Shown here one piece after another: positions 7,195 through 16,674 of a DNA stretch of 45,052 nt. The number at the start of each line of letters is the position of its first letter. Position 1 is the first letter of the stretch. Made by a program: the position numbers and the translations under genes. The notes below the pieces were generated by a model. It saw nothing but the letters and a program-made list of their open reading frames with translations, did no database searches and had not been told where the DNA came from. Origin of the DNA: Bacteroidaceae bacterium (lineage in GTDB: Bacteria; Bacteroidota; Bacteroidia; Bacteroidales; Bacteroidaceae). Location of the stretch: assembly GCA_017622495.1 (NCBI GenBank), contig JAGAQY010000073.1:1-45052 (forward strand), given 5' to 3'.

Positions 7195-9954
7195 ATGATG
7201 AAAAAATTACTCTCAGCATGTATGTTTGCTGTAGTTGCTTTATCAGCAAGCGCATGGAACTCTGGTGACTATGTGTATACAAAAGTTGCCAAGTACAGAA
7301 TTACGGGTACCAATCTCGTGACCAATGGCCAGTTTACAGACGGTACAACCGATGGTTGGACTGCAACTGATGAGGTTAACTATCCGTTGGCTGCTGTGTT
7401 TGGTCCCGCTGAAGACGGTGGTGTAACTGTTCAGGCCGGACAAACTGATCTTACCGCAGGTATGTATCAGGCAGTAAAGATTGATGCAGGTGGTACATAC
7501 GTTGTATCGCTCAAGGCAAAGGGTATTGCAGCTGGTTATACCGACCACGACTTGACCGGTGCTGGTACCAATTACATTAATGCTTACTTCAACACCGACG
7601 GTGCTTTGGGTACAAAGGATGGTACCACTCTCGTTTACGGTGAGAATGGCGTAGGTGGTGCTTATCAGTTCAGTTTCAATGCCGATGACTTCGTAGAAGT
7701 ATTCTTCGCTATTGAGGCTCCTCAGGATGGTAACATCATGATTGACTTCCGCGGCATGGTTGAAGGTCTTACCATTAAGGATGTAGAGTGCCACACTGCT
7801 GAGGAGGTTTACGATGACCGTATCGCCAACGACCGTATCGCTTACTTCAAGAAGTATACAACAGAAGGTAACTTTGACGGAAAGCCCTATTACGATGATT
7901 TCTTGGCTAGCGTGAAGGCTGTAGAGGATGCTATCGCTGCCAATGCAGCTCCCTCTGACATGGCTACACTCATGGACAACCTTGAGACCGACTGGTCACT
8001 CTTCGTAGGTGAGAACTTCTCAAACATGTTGGATTTGATTCCCACTACCGACGGCTCGGCCAACACTGGCAACAACTCTGCCAACTGGATGAACTGGGTG
8101 AGCAAGTGGAACAAGCTCTCTAACGACTATAATGGTAAGGCTCCTTGGAAATGGACTACCGACCGTTGGTCACATAAGACTGCTGCTGCCAACAGCCCCC
8201 TGCAGATTCAGTGGCAGCGTAAGGCTTCTGGCGATTGGAACAACATCGCTACTCTGACTGCTACCTTGGATCCCGGTACATACTTCTGGGGTGTTACTGG
8301 ACAGGGTGGTATGATGACTCTCGACAAGGCTCGTTGGGCTCGCTCTTGGGCGAATGAGAATGCTGCTACACAGCTCTTCTTCAATGGTGACACTACTGAA
8401 GTATTTATCTTGAACTCGGCTCGCAACACTGACTATGTGTTCAAGTATGAGTTGACAGAAACAAAGGAAATCACTCTGGGTATCATCTGTAACACCAACA
8501 GTGCTGCCACTGACGGTTTCGACGTACAGTTCTTCAATCCCGTACTTTACAAGGTGAAGGTTGACGGTGAACTTGCTCCTGAAGAAAAGGCTTATCTGGA
8601 TGCTGTAGCTACACAGCTCGAGGCTCTTCAGGGCCGTATCGATGTTGCTAACGGCTACCTCAGCGAGGCTAACGACACACTGCCTTGGGGTAAGGAAGAC
8701 CTGAAGCTTGGTGTTGACGAGGCTCAGGTACGTTACAACGAATGGGCTGCAATGAGCGAGGACGACCTTCTTGATACCTATTGGGAAGACATCCAGATTC
8801 CTGACACTATCATGACTCATGGTGTACGCTTCCTCAACAACAACTACATCACTCCGTTCATTGACAAGAACAAGCCTTTGACCGACATGCCGGGCGCTAT
8901 TGCTTCTGCTCAGCAGCTCATTGGTCAGCGCATCTACTCAAGCTCTACTAAGAAGGATGACTATGCAGCTATGATTGCTGCTGCTCAAAAGTTGTATGCC
9001 GATATGCTGGTTGCTGCTTATTCAGAAGAAAATGCACAGGCACTTGTTGACCAGAAGGCTGCTCTCGAGGCTATGGCTGAGGAGTTCAAGGCTGCTATCG
9101 ACTACACTGTAATCGTTGACATCGACTTCGGTACTACAGAGGCTCCCGTAGCGTTTGAGGAGCATACCACAGAGCCCGACTCAGTGGGTGAAACCTCTAC
9201 ATATTACACCATCGCTGGTGCCAAGGGTGTGATGACCTTCACCGACATCACAGGTTCATATCCTTATGCTCTCGGTTGGGGCAGCGCAACAGACGAAACT
9301 ACTGGTGTGGTTATCGCTACCGACTCTCTCGGCATGCTCCGCGTAGGTAACTCTGAGGCAGTAGTTGAGTTCTCAGGTGCTCCTATTGACGAAACAGACA
9401 TTGTGAACATCAAGTTTGACTTCTATGCTGGTAACCTCACCAAGTCTAAGGTGGGCTATAAGGTTCTCACTGCCGAGGGCGACACCATCTGCGGTCTCTT
9501 CTACTCTCCTTACGATGGCAATGACGACATGAACACATTCGGTATCGACTACAATGCGTATATCCCGAAGGTAGGTTCAGGTAGTGCAAGCAATGCCGCT
9601 ATCGCAGCATCAAGCAACAAGACCCAGTTCGACATCGTACTCGACTATGGCGCAAAGAGCATGTATTGCACCACCATCAGCTCTAAGGGTACTGCAACTT
9701 CTGCTACATTTGATCTCTCCGAGGCTGCTCCTGCCAAGTTTGTCCTTTACTCTAACTACACCAACACAGACCGTCGTTGCTGGTTCGATAACCTGAAGGT
9801 ATGGAACATCGCTGCTGGTGAAGTAGGTATCGACAATGTAGAGGCTATCCGTCCGGTTGACAACAATATGTACAACCTCCAGGGCCAGCGTATCCTCGCT
9901 CCTGTAAAGGGTCAGATCTACATCCAGAACGGTAAGAAGATGCTTGCTAAGTAA
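7195..9954 (+). CDS. Large secreted modular protein with sorting-like C-terminal tail
   Basis: 919 residues from ATG 7195 (MMKKLL); ATG 7198 is equally possible. An upstream in-frame start at 7057 would bury the signal peptide. A Sec signal peptide (ACMFAVVALSASA) is followed by a beta-rich module beginning LVTNGQFTDGTTDGW, typical of carbohydrate-binding or galactose-binding-like folds. A second beta domain follows near residues 250-440. An alpha-helical stretch similar to FIVAR repeats (QALVDQKAALEAM) lies near 610-640, then another beta-sandwich. The end, YNLQGQRILAPVKGQIYIQN, is a short tail common on Bacteroidales exported proteins and related in style to secretion tails. No catalytic motif is seen. 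Codons look strongly optimised, suggesting abundant expression. Substrate unknown. Confidence 0.8.
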   Translation: MMKKLLSACMFAVVALSASAWNSGDYVYTKVAKYRITGTNLVTNGQFTDGTTDGWTATDEVNYPLAAVFGPAEDGGVTVQAGQTDLTAGMYQAVKIDAGGTYVVSLKAKGIAAGYTDHDLTGAGTNYINAYFNTDGALGTKDGTTLVYGENGVGGAYQFSFNADDFVEVFFAIEAPQDGNIMIDFRGMVEGLTIKDVECHTAEEVYDDRIANDRIAYFKKYTTEGNFDGKPYYDDFLASVKAVEDAIAANAAPSDMATLMDNLETDWSLFVGENFSNMLDLIPTTDGSANTGNNSANWMNWVSKWNKLSNDYNGKAPWKWTTDRWSHKTAAANSPLQIQWQRKASGDWNNIATLTATLDPGTYFWGVTGQGGMMTLDKARWARSWANENAATQLFFNGDTTEVFILNSARNTDYVFKYELTETKEITLGIICNTNSAATDGFDVQFFNPVLYKVKVDGELAPEEKAYLDAVATQLEALQGRIDVANGYLSEANDTLPWGKEDLKLGVDEAQVRYNEWAAMSEDDLLDTYWEDIQIPDTIMTHGVRFLNNNYITPFIDKNKPLTDMPGAIASAQQLIGQRIYSSSTKKDDYAAMIAAAQKLYADMLVAAYSEENAQALVDQKAALEAMAEEFKAAIDYTVIVDIDFGTTEAPVAFEEHTTEPDSVGETSTYYTIAGAKGVMTFTDITGSYPYALGWGSATDETTGVVIATDSLGMLRVGNSEAVVEFSGAPIDETDIVNIKFDFYAGNLTKSKVGYKVLTAEGDTICGLFYSPYDGNDDMNTFGIDYNAYIPKVGSGSASNAAIAASSNKTQFDIVLDYGAKSMYCTTISSKGTATSATFDLSEAAPAKFVLYSNYTNTDRRCWFDNLKVWNIAAGEVGIDNVEAIRPVDNNMYNLQGQRILAPVKGQIYIQNGKKMLAK

Positions 9955-9979
9955 TCTTTGTTACACATAACAATAACCG

Positions 9980-10008
9980 AAGGGTGGCTCCAAATGGGGC
10001 CACCCTTT
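9980..10008 (+). terminator. Terminator after the secreted modular protein
   Basis: aagggtggc (9980-9988) pairs with gccaccctt (9999-10007) around a 10-base loop, 25 bases beyond the stop. The following T-run is short (tttgatt). Confidence 0.7.
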
Positions 10009-10086
10009 GATTATGTAAGGCTAGGTGTGAAGAATGTGTGCCTTCCAGAGGCAAACCATGTTTCAGTACCAAATCATTTTAGTGAA

Positions 10087-10171
10087 GTGAGACTCGAGTC
10101 CCACCATAGAGAGACTCGAGTCTCTACGTGCAGAGATTTCAGTCTCTATGCACTGAAATTCCAGTCTCACC
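10087..10171. repeat. Nested palindromes upstream of the FAS1-SusCD array
   Basis: A perfect 16-bp palindrome agagactcgagtctct spans 10110-10125, and a perfect 10-bp palindrome gactcgagtc spans 10091-10100. An 8-bp inverted repeat pairs atttcagt (10137-10144) with actgaaat (10152-10159). An outer pair gtgagact (10088-10095) and agtctcac (10163-10170) encloses them all. This is the main content of the 422-base gap from 9955 to 10376, apart from a terminator at its start and a weak promoter near its end. Function is unknown; operator, RNA structure or repeat element are all possible. Confidence 0.75.
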
Positions 10172-10280
10172 ATACAGATACTCTTTGTTCCTAACTTTTT
10201 TTGTCTTCTCGGACAAAAATATTGTATTAAAAACATTGCTCTTTTTGTTTTTTTTTGTTCCTTTGTGAAATTGTAACGTC

Positions 10281-10288
10281 TATCTTGC
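10281..10288 (+). promoter_or_regulatory. Possible promoter of the FAS1-SusCD array
   Basis: TATCTTGC resembles the TATCTTTGC box but lacks one T. TTTG at 10262-10265 is about 15 bases upstream, slightly close for a -33 box. It lies 89 bases before the first gene, which leaves a long leader. This is a weak call. Confidence 0.3.
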
Positions 10289-10376
10289 AATTAGTGGCCT
10301 CTTGCATGTGCTGATTGCCATTAGCTGGAATGACGCTGAATATGGAAAACAATACTATTAATACTTTAAAACTCTT

Positions 10377-13217
10377 ATGAAAAAACTCATTTTATGCGCA
10401 TCTCTTGTTGCCATGGCGATGCTTTCCTCTTGCGAGAGGGAATTGCTTGTCCCCGAAGGCACGAAGCCGGAATGGCTCGGTGAGAGTATCTATGAGGAGC
10501 TTCGAAGTGGGACCCATTTGACGGGTACATTCAACACTTACCTGAGGCTAGTCGATGACTTGGAGTATGCAGAGGTACTTACTAAGACGGGTAGTAAGAC
10601 CGTTTTCCCCGCTAATGACGAAGCTTTCGACCGTTTCTTCCAGAATGGCAACAATCCGTATGGGGTTACCTGCTACGAGGATTTGTCGGAAGCGATGAAG
10701 AAGCAAATTCTTTATTCGTCTATGCTTGACAATGCCCTGCTGGCCGGCATGCTGTCAAACGTGAAGCAGGATGACAACAATGTGAGCCGTGGCAGAGCGG
10801 TCAAGCATGAAACATCGTCAAGTGTGATAGACTCAATTATCTATATTGCCACTCCCGAAGGCATGCCCAAGAACAATTCATATTGGAGCGGCTACAACAG
10901 CATCCACGTAGTGAGCGATGCCACCCGTCCGATGATGGTGCATTTTACCCGTGAGCAGATGTTGGCAAACAATATCACCACCACGGGTGCTGACTCTGAC
11001 TTCGGTATCTTGCGCGGAGATTCTGTGGGTGCCTCGATAGATAATTCGCAGGATGCCTATATCTATCAGACTAAGGTGGTGAAGCAAGATGTCACTTGTC
11101 TCAATGGATATATCCATCAGGTGGAGGATGTGCTGGTGCCTCCCGGTAACGTAGCTCAGGTGTTGCGTAGCGAGAAGAATACGAAACTCATTTCCCGCAT
11201 TGTGGATTATCATAGCGCACCCTACTATGATGCTACCACAACCGCTAACTACAACTCGTGGGCATTGCAGTATGGCCAGCCTACTATTGACTCTATCTTC
11301 CAGATGCGTTATTTCAGCTCGCGTTCGCAAGGAGGTGTTCCCAATATCTTGACTCCAGCTGGGGCTGCGATACCTAATTCGGGCCGTTTGGAATGGGATC
11401 TCGGTTGGAACCAATACTATTCGTCGACCGATGCTGCAAATTATCTTGATGACATGGGTGCCATCCTTGTGCCTACCGATGAGGCTATAGAAAACTATTT
11501 CTTGCCTGGTGGAGAGGGTGACTTCTTTATTGAGCTGTATGGTGCTGAAGGATTGGAGAATACCAAGGAGAACCTTCCTGCAAACCTGGATGCATTGTAC
11601 AACAAGGGTAACGGTATCCTTACTACCTTTGTCAACAATATGATTCAGACCTCTTTTGTGGCAACTGTACCCAGTAAGTTCGGTACCATCACTAACGATG
11701 GCTCGGGTGATTTTATGGGACTTACCAAGAATGATATTCAGATTACCGATGGAAAGTATGATGTAAAGGTAGCCAATAATGGTGTCATCTATAAGATGAA
11801 GCAATTGTATGCTCCCGACGAATTCCGCTCGGTAATAGGCCCGGCAATCATTTATCCCGAACTCTCGATCATGGGATACTTCTCGCAAGACAAGACTTCG
11901 GGTGCCAATGCGGCAATTTTCGGTGCCGACATGTATTACTATCTGATGGCCATGAAGTCTAACTATCTCTACTTCATCCCATCTAACGAAAGTCTGAAGA
12001 GCAGTTTTATTGATCCGGTATCATTGGGTACAAGTACGCCTCGTGCCATGGAGTTTTATACTTACATAGATACTACAGGCCGTGCTCCCAAGACGATGTA
12101 TGGAGCTAAGCTGCATCCGTTTAATCCGTCTACAGGTGAGATAAATCAGGACTCCATTATCGAGACGATACTCGATGTGGCTAAGATGGAGACTAATGCG
12201 ACGAAATCTCCTTATGCCTCTCAAATATCAGACATGCTCAACTATAATACTGTGGTACTTGATGCCGGTGAGCAGATTGTCAATAATTACTATCTGACCA
12301 AGCATGGAGGTGCTATCAAGATAACAGACTTTGTGGATGCCGGAGGCGGTAACTATTCTGCTACCGTATGGGGCGGAGCACAGATCGACAATGGAGTGGC
12401 ACCAGCCAAGATTGTGAGAGGATGGGAGCAGGCCAACGGATGGGCTTTCCAGATAGATGGCGTTATCCAGCCCTGTATCACAAGCATCAGTCAGGTACTT
12501 ACAGGAAACAGTGAGCGCTTCCAGGCATTCCTTGACCTGTGCGCAACTTTTGAGAATAGAGCACTGATGACATGGGCCGGAATCAGCAGTACGGCTATGG
12601 AGGAGGGACAGACACCTCCTATTGACCGTTACATCGTGTTCTCAGGAAAGGAGGGCAAAGCGTTGGATAATAACGTGAACTTCCTTAATGGATATAATTA
12701 TACGGTTTATGCTCCTGACAATGCGGCCATGCAGATAGCACATGAGCAGATGGGATTGCCCACTTATGACCAGATAAATGAAGTTTATAATGTCGCCACA
12801 TCGGAGGATGCTACCGCTGAGGAGGAGGCTGCCGGTAAGGCGAAAGCCAGGAAGATGATTGATGCTGTACGTGCATTTGTGCGTTACCATTTCCAGAACA
12901 ACTCGGTATTTGCCGACAATCATGTGAAGGAGACCAGTTATCAGTCGCTTTATTCTTCTGACTTGGGTATACCGGTAAATATCACTTCCAAGAGCTCTGG
13001 AGGGGTACTCACCGTAACTGATGCTGCCAATCAGCGTATTGTCATTGATGCCAGTGCTACCGACCGCATAGTCAATAGAATGGCTCGTGACTACGAATAT
13101 GATCAGGACAAGAAGACTGCAACCTCTATTGCTGTATCTTCTTTTGCTGTGGTACATCAAGTAAGTACTCCGCTTTGCTATAGTAAGAGCGGACGATATG
13201 ATGATACTTGGAGATAA
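10377..13217 (+). CDS. Surface lipoprotein with FAS1 (fasciclin) domains, first of three
   Basis: 946 residues. A lipoprotein signal peptide ends in LSSC with Cys19 as the predicted lipid anchor; the protein is probably surface-exposed on the outer membrane. FAS1-like units can be traced. One spans about 45-260 (TVFPANDEAFDRFF, ending in NGYIHQVEDVLVPPG). A second spans about 265-490 (AILVPTDEAIENYF). A degenerate one lies near 500-680 (LYFIPSNESLKSSF), and one lies near 700-940 (YTVYAPDNAAMQIA). FAS1 domains generally mediate protein or glycan adhesion; no enzyme motif is seen. It is 38 bases from the following susC and starts the seven-gene array. Domain borders are read by eye. Confidence 0.85.
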   Translation: MKKLILCASLVAMAMLSSCERELLVPEGTKPEWLGESIYEELRSGTHLTGTFNTYLRLVDDLEYAEVLTKTGSKTVFPANDEAFDRFFQNGNNPYGVTCYEDLSEAMKKQILYSSMLDNALLAGMLSNVKQDDNNVSRGRAVKHETSSSVIDSIIYIATPEGMPKNNSYWSGYNSIHVVSDATRPMMVHFTREQMLANNITTTGADSDFGILRGDSVGASIDNSQDAYIYQTKVVKQDVTCLNGYIHQVEDVLVPPGNVAQVLRSEKNTKLISRIVDYHSAPYYDATTTANYNSWALQYGQPTIDSIFQMRYFSSRSQGGVPNILTPAGAAIPNSGRLEWDLGWNQYYSSTDAANYLDDMGAILVPTDEAIENYFLPGGEGDFFIELYGAEGLENTKENLPANLDALYNKGNGILTTFVNNMIQTSFVATVPSKFGTITNDGSGDFMGLTKNDIQITDGKYDVKVANNGVIYKMKQLYAPDEFRSVIGPAIIYPELSIMGYFSQDKTSGANAAIFGADMYYYLMAMKSNYLYFIPSNESLKSSFIDPVSLGTSTPRAMEFYTYIDTTGRAPKTMYGAKLHPFNPSTGEINQDSIIETILDVAKMETNATKSPYASQISDMLNYNTVVLDAGEQIVNNYYLTKHGGAIKITDFVDAGGGNYSATVWGGAQIDNGVAPAKIVRGWEQANGWAFQIDGVIQPCITSISQVLTGNSERFQAFLDLCATFENRALMTWAGISSTAMEEGQTPPIDRYIVFSGKEGKALDNNVNFLNGYNYTVYAPDNAAMQIAHEQMGLPTYDQINEVYNVATSEDATAEEEAAGKAKARKMIDAVRAFVRYHFQNNSVFADNHVKETSYQSLYSSDLGIPVNITSKSSGGVLTVTDAANQRIVIDASATDRIVNRMARDYEYDQDKKTATSIAVSSFAVVHQVSTPLCYSKSGRYDDTWR

Positions 13218-13255
13218 TGAAAGGAATCAGCTAACAATTTTAAAAGATATATACT

Positions 13256-16200
13256 ATGTCAAAAGCAAAAGTCCTAATGATATGCCTACTGTGCATATTG
13301 ACCCAAGGTGTCATGGCGCAGAGCAGAGTCATATCCGGTACGATTGAAGACCCGATGGGACCTGTAATGTTTGCCAATGTTACTGAGCGTGACAACGACA
13401 ATCGTATTGTCAGTGCTGCACAGACGGATATGATGGGTAACTTTACCTTGGAAATCAAGAATCCCAAGAACAGATTGGTGATTTCGTATGTGGGCAATAA
13501 GACAAAGGAAATAGTAATCGGTGACCAGAGTTTCTTTACTATCGTGATGGAACCTGAGTCAACAGCGCTGACTGAAGTAGTGGTGCAGGCTACACGCACC
13601 ACTTCGGGTGGCCTCTCTATCCCAGAGAGAGAAATGACGGTTGCCAGTCAGAAGTTCAACCTGGCAGAGGTAGAAGGTATGGCATTCACCTCGGCCGATG
13701 AGGCTTTGCAGGGTGAGATTGCGGGTCTCGACATCGTGATGAACTCTGGTAATCTTGGAGCCGGTACTACGATGCGTCTGCGTGGTGTGACCTCTATCAA
13801 CGGTAATGCCGAGCCGCTCATCGTTGTTGACGACAAGATCTTTGATAATCCCGATGAGACCTTCGACTTCACCAATGCCACGGATGAAGAATATGCTTCG
13901 TTGCTTTCGGTGAATGTGGAGGATATTGCCGATATCAATGTCCTCAAGGATGCTGCTGCTACTGCAGTTTGGGGTTCGAAGGGTGCTAACGGTGTGATTA
14001 TGATTACCACCAAGCGCGGTAGTCGTGGCAAACCGCGTGTAAACTTCTCCTACAAATATACAGGTACATGGCAGCCGAAAGGATATGACCTCCTCAATGG
14101 TGACGATTATACTATGCTGCTCAAGGAGGAGTATTATAATCCCAACCAGTCGAATACTGCTACGGCCAACATTCGTGAGATCAACTACGACAAGTCATGG
14201 GCAGAGTATCAAAACTGGAATGACAATACCGACTGGGTAGACTTAGTGACCCAATTTGGTAGCATGCACTCATATAACCTCAATATCAGTGGTGGTGGTG
14301 AGAAGGCACAGTTCCGTATATCAGGAGGTTACGACAAGCAGAGCGGTTCGATCATCCAGCAGGATCTCGACCGATTGACTACTCGCTTGGTGCTTGACTA
14401 TGACGTGTCAGACCGTATCCGTTTCCAAACAAACTTTGCATTGACCTATACCGATAACCTCAAGAACTATGCCGGACTGCTCGGTATCGCCCAGCAAATA
14501 GCACCTAACATGAGTGTTTATCGTGAAGATGCAAAAGGACAGGATACTGATCAGTTCCATATCATGGCTCCACAGGGTACTCTCAATGAGAATACACCCT
14601 ATACGGGCAACTACTCTTCGTATGAGATGCGTGCAATCCGCTCGTTGGGTAATCCGCTTGCATATGCTGCCATGGCTTGGAAGAATGAAACCACATATCG
14701 TATTACCCCTGACTTCAACATCAAGTACGAACTCCTTGGCGTGGGGCATGGCGAACATCGCTTGACCTTTGATGGACGCATAGATTTCGACATCTATGCT
14801 GCCTCTACTCCGGCTTACGCTGCTGCTGGCCTGTCTACTGGTACATGGGGCAATAACTTCTCATACAATACGAGTGAAAAGTCTGAGAGTAATCGTACTC
14901 GTGTAGGAGCTCGAGGACAATTTGTGTTTACCCCCTATTTTAAGAATGAGGACTGGTCGGCAACGATGTTGGCTCGTTACGAGATGAGCACACAGCGCAG
15001 TACCAACCAGTTTGTGCGTCAATACTCTCTTCCCGATGGTATTACATCACCCACAGCCCCGGGTGCACTGCCCTATGATGATAAAACCAATGGACTCAGT
15101 AGCGGTAATAGCAGAGCTAACTCACAATATTTCCTTTACAATGCGCATGCTTCGTATAAGGGTATATACAACTTAGGATTCTCACTCCGTGCCGATGGTG
15201 ACTCCAAGTTTGGTCCCAAACAGAAGTGGGCCTACTTCCCTGGTGCCTCAATGCGTTACAACATCTCGGATGAGAAGTTCTTCGAGCCAATACGTGAGTA
15301 CATCTCGATGCTCGGCTTGCGTGCCTCATGGGGTATAGTAGGTAAGGCTCCCGATGCTGACTACCTCTTCTATAATGCGTATAACCTGAACGCAGGTGGT
15401 TATAATGGTATGGCAGGAGCAGCCATGGACGGACTCAAACTCGACGATTTGCGTTGGGAAAAGACAACGTCTTATAACCTTGGCTTCAACTTGACTTTCC
15501 TCGAGGACATCATCGATGTGGATTTCGACTTCTATCATAAGGATACCAAGGATCTACTGATGACCAAGGTAAGAATCCCAAGTACGACAGGTTATGCCCA
15601 GCTGGCCTATCAGAATGCGGGCAACATGACCAACGACGGTTGGGAAATGAATGTCAATGCCAGAAAATTCCTTAAGGTGGGCAAATTCTCCGTAAGTGCT
15701 GGATTCAATATAGCTCAGAACTACAATGTGATTGTCGATATGGATGAGCGTGTGCTCAACTCTATCAACTCTGATTGGAAGTTCAATGACCGTGGTACCT
15801 ACCAGAATCGTATTCAGGTGGGCAATCCTCTCGGCTCTGTCTATGGATTCCGTTACAAAGGAGTATACCAGTATACCTATGATTATCTGACCAATCTGCG
15901 TACTGAGAAGAATTGGACAGCAGACGAATTTGAGGCTAACCTCAACAATATGCTTGCCGAGGGCAAGACATTCCCTGTTGTGGTGGGTGCCGACGGTAAG
16001 GTTATCATGCAGGCTAACGGACTCCCCCAGCGCATGGTATACAACTATGTGGACGGTAATCCCTCCTACTCGTTCCAGGGTGGTGATGCAATCTATGAGG
16101 ATGTCAACCACGACGGACAAATCAATGCCCTTGATGTCGTGTATCTCGGCAACTGTTTGCCTAAGTTGAGTGGTGGTTTCAACATCTCGTTCGATTATGG

Positions 16201-16660
16201 ACGTTGGAATCTGAAGGCACGTTTCATGTATCGTTACGGAAATAAGGTAATCAACCAGGCCCGTATGACATTGGAGTCAATGTCTACAGCCTATAATCAG
16301 GCCTCTTCTGTCAACTGGCGTTGGCGTAAGGATGGTGATGAGACCTTGATGCCACGTGCTATCTATGTGTATAACGATAATTCGGCTTATAACTACCAGG
16401 GTTCAAGCCGCTATGTAGAGGATGGTTCGTTCTTGCGTTTCCAGAATTTGCAGGTTGGCTATAACTTCGATCCCAAGGAGTTGAAGAAGTACGGTCTTAA
16501 TCGCTTGCAACTTTATGTGACGGCTAACAACCTTTTCTGCTGGACCCGCTACTCGGGTGTAGACCCTGAGATCTCTATCAGTGGATGGGGACAGGCCATA
16601 GACAAGTCGCAGACACCGCGTGCCAAGTCGTTCACAGCTAATATCAACATTGGATTCTAA
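13256..16660 (+). CDS. SusC/RagA-type TonB-dependent outer-membrane transporter, first
   Basis: 1134 residues. A signal peptide ends near GVMA, followed by a carboxypeptidase-regulatory-like beta domain (VISGTIEDPMGPVMFANVTE, about 23-100). The plug is at about 120-255, with MRLRGVTSINGNAEPLIVVD and WGSKGANGVIMITTKRG, both SusC hallmarks. The rest is a beta-barrel ending in AKSFTANINIGF. A DxNxDG loop (DVNHDGQINALD) occurs near residue 948, as in many SusC proteins. The usual DEVVVxGYG linker is replaced by TEVVVQATRTTSGG. It imports an unknown ligand with energy from TonB-ExbBD, with its SusD partner 14 bases downstream. Confidence 0.95.
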   Translation: MSKAKVLMICLLCILTQGVMAQSRVISGTIEDPMGPVMFANVTERDNDNRIVSAAQTDMMGNFTLEIKNPKNRLVISYVGNKTKEIVIGDQSFFTIVMEPESTALTEVVVQATRTTSGGLSIPEREMTVASQKFNLAEVEGMAFTSADEALQGEIAGLDIVMNSGNLGAGTTMRLRGVTSINGNAEPLIVVDDKIFDNPDETFDFTNATDEEYASLLSVNVEDIADINVLKDAAATAVWGSKGANGVIMITTKRGSRGKPRVNFSYKYTGTWQPKGYDLLNGDDYTMLLKEEYYNPNQSNTATANIREINYDKSWAEYQNWNDNTDWVDLVTQFGSMHSYNLNISGGGEKAQFRISGGYDKQSGSIIQQDLDRLTTRLVLDYDVSDRIRFQTNFALTYTDNLKNYAGLLGIAQQIAPNMSVYREDAKGQDTDQFHIMAPQGTLNENTPYTGNYSSYEMRAIRSLGNPLAYAAMAWKNETTYRITPDFNIKYELLGVGHGEHRLTFDGRIDFDIYAASTPAYAAAGLSTGTWGNNFSYNTSEKSESNRTRVGARGQFVFTPYFKNEDWSATMLARYEMSTQRSTNQFVRQYSLPDGITSPTAPGALPYDDKTNGLSSGNSRANSQYFLYNAHASYKGIYNLGFSLRADGDSKFGPKQKWAYFPGASMRYNISDEKFFEPIREYISMLGLRASWGIVGKAPDADYLFYNAYNLNAGGYNGMAGAAMDGLKLDDLRWEKTTSYNLGFNLTFLEDIIDVDFDFYHKDTKDLLMTKVRIPSTTGYAQLAYQNAGNMTNDGWEMNVNARKFLKVGKFSVSAGFNIAQNYNVIVDMDERVLNSINSDWKFNDRGTYQNRIQVGNPLGSVYGFRYKGVYQYTYDYLTNLRTEKNWTADEFEANLNNMLAEGKTFPVVVGADGKVIMQANGLPQRMVYNYVDGNPSYSFQGGDAIYEDVNHDGQINALDVVYLGNCLPKLSGGFNISFDYGRWNLKARFMYRYGNKVINQARMTLESMSTAYNQASSVNWRWRKDGDETLMPRAIYVYNDNSAYNYQGSSRYVEDGSFLRFQNLQVGYNFDPKELKKYGLNRLQLYVTANNLFCWTRYSGVDPEISISGWGQAIDKSQTPRAKSFTANINIGF

Positions 16661-16674
16661 TACATACTAAGAAT

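Noticed and set aside
10878..11888. 336-codon minus-strand frame inside the first FAS1 gene
   Set aside because: A shadow of the FAS1 gene; no recognisable domain and no promoter.
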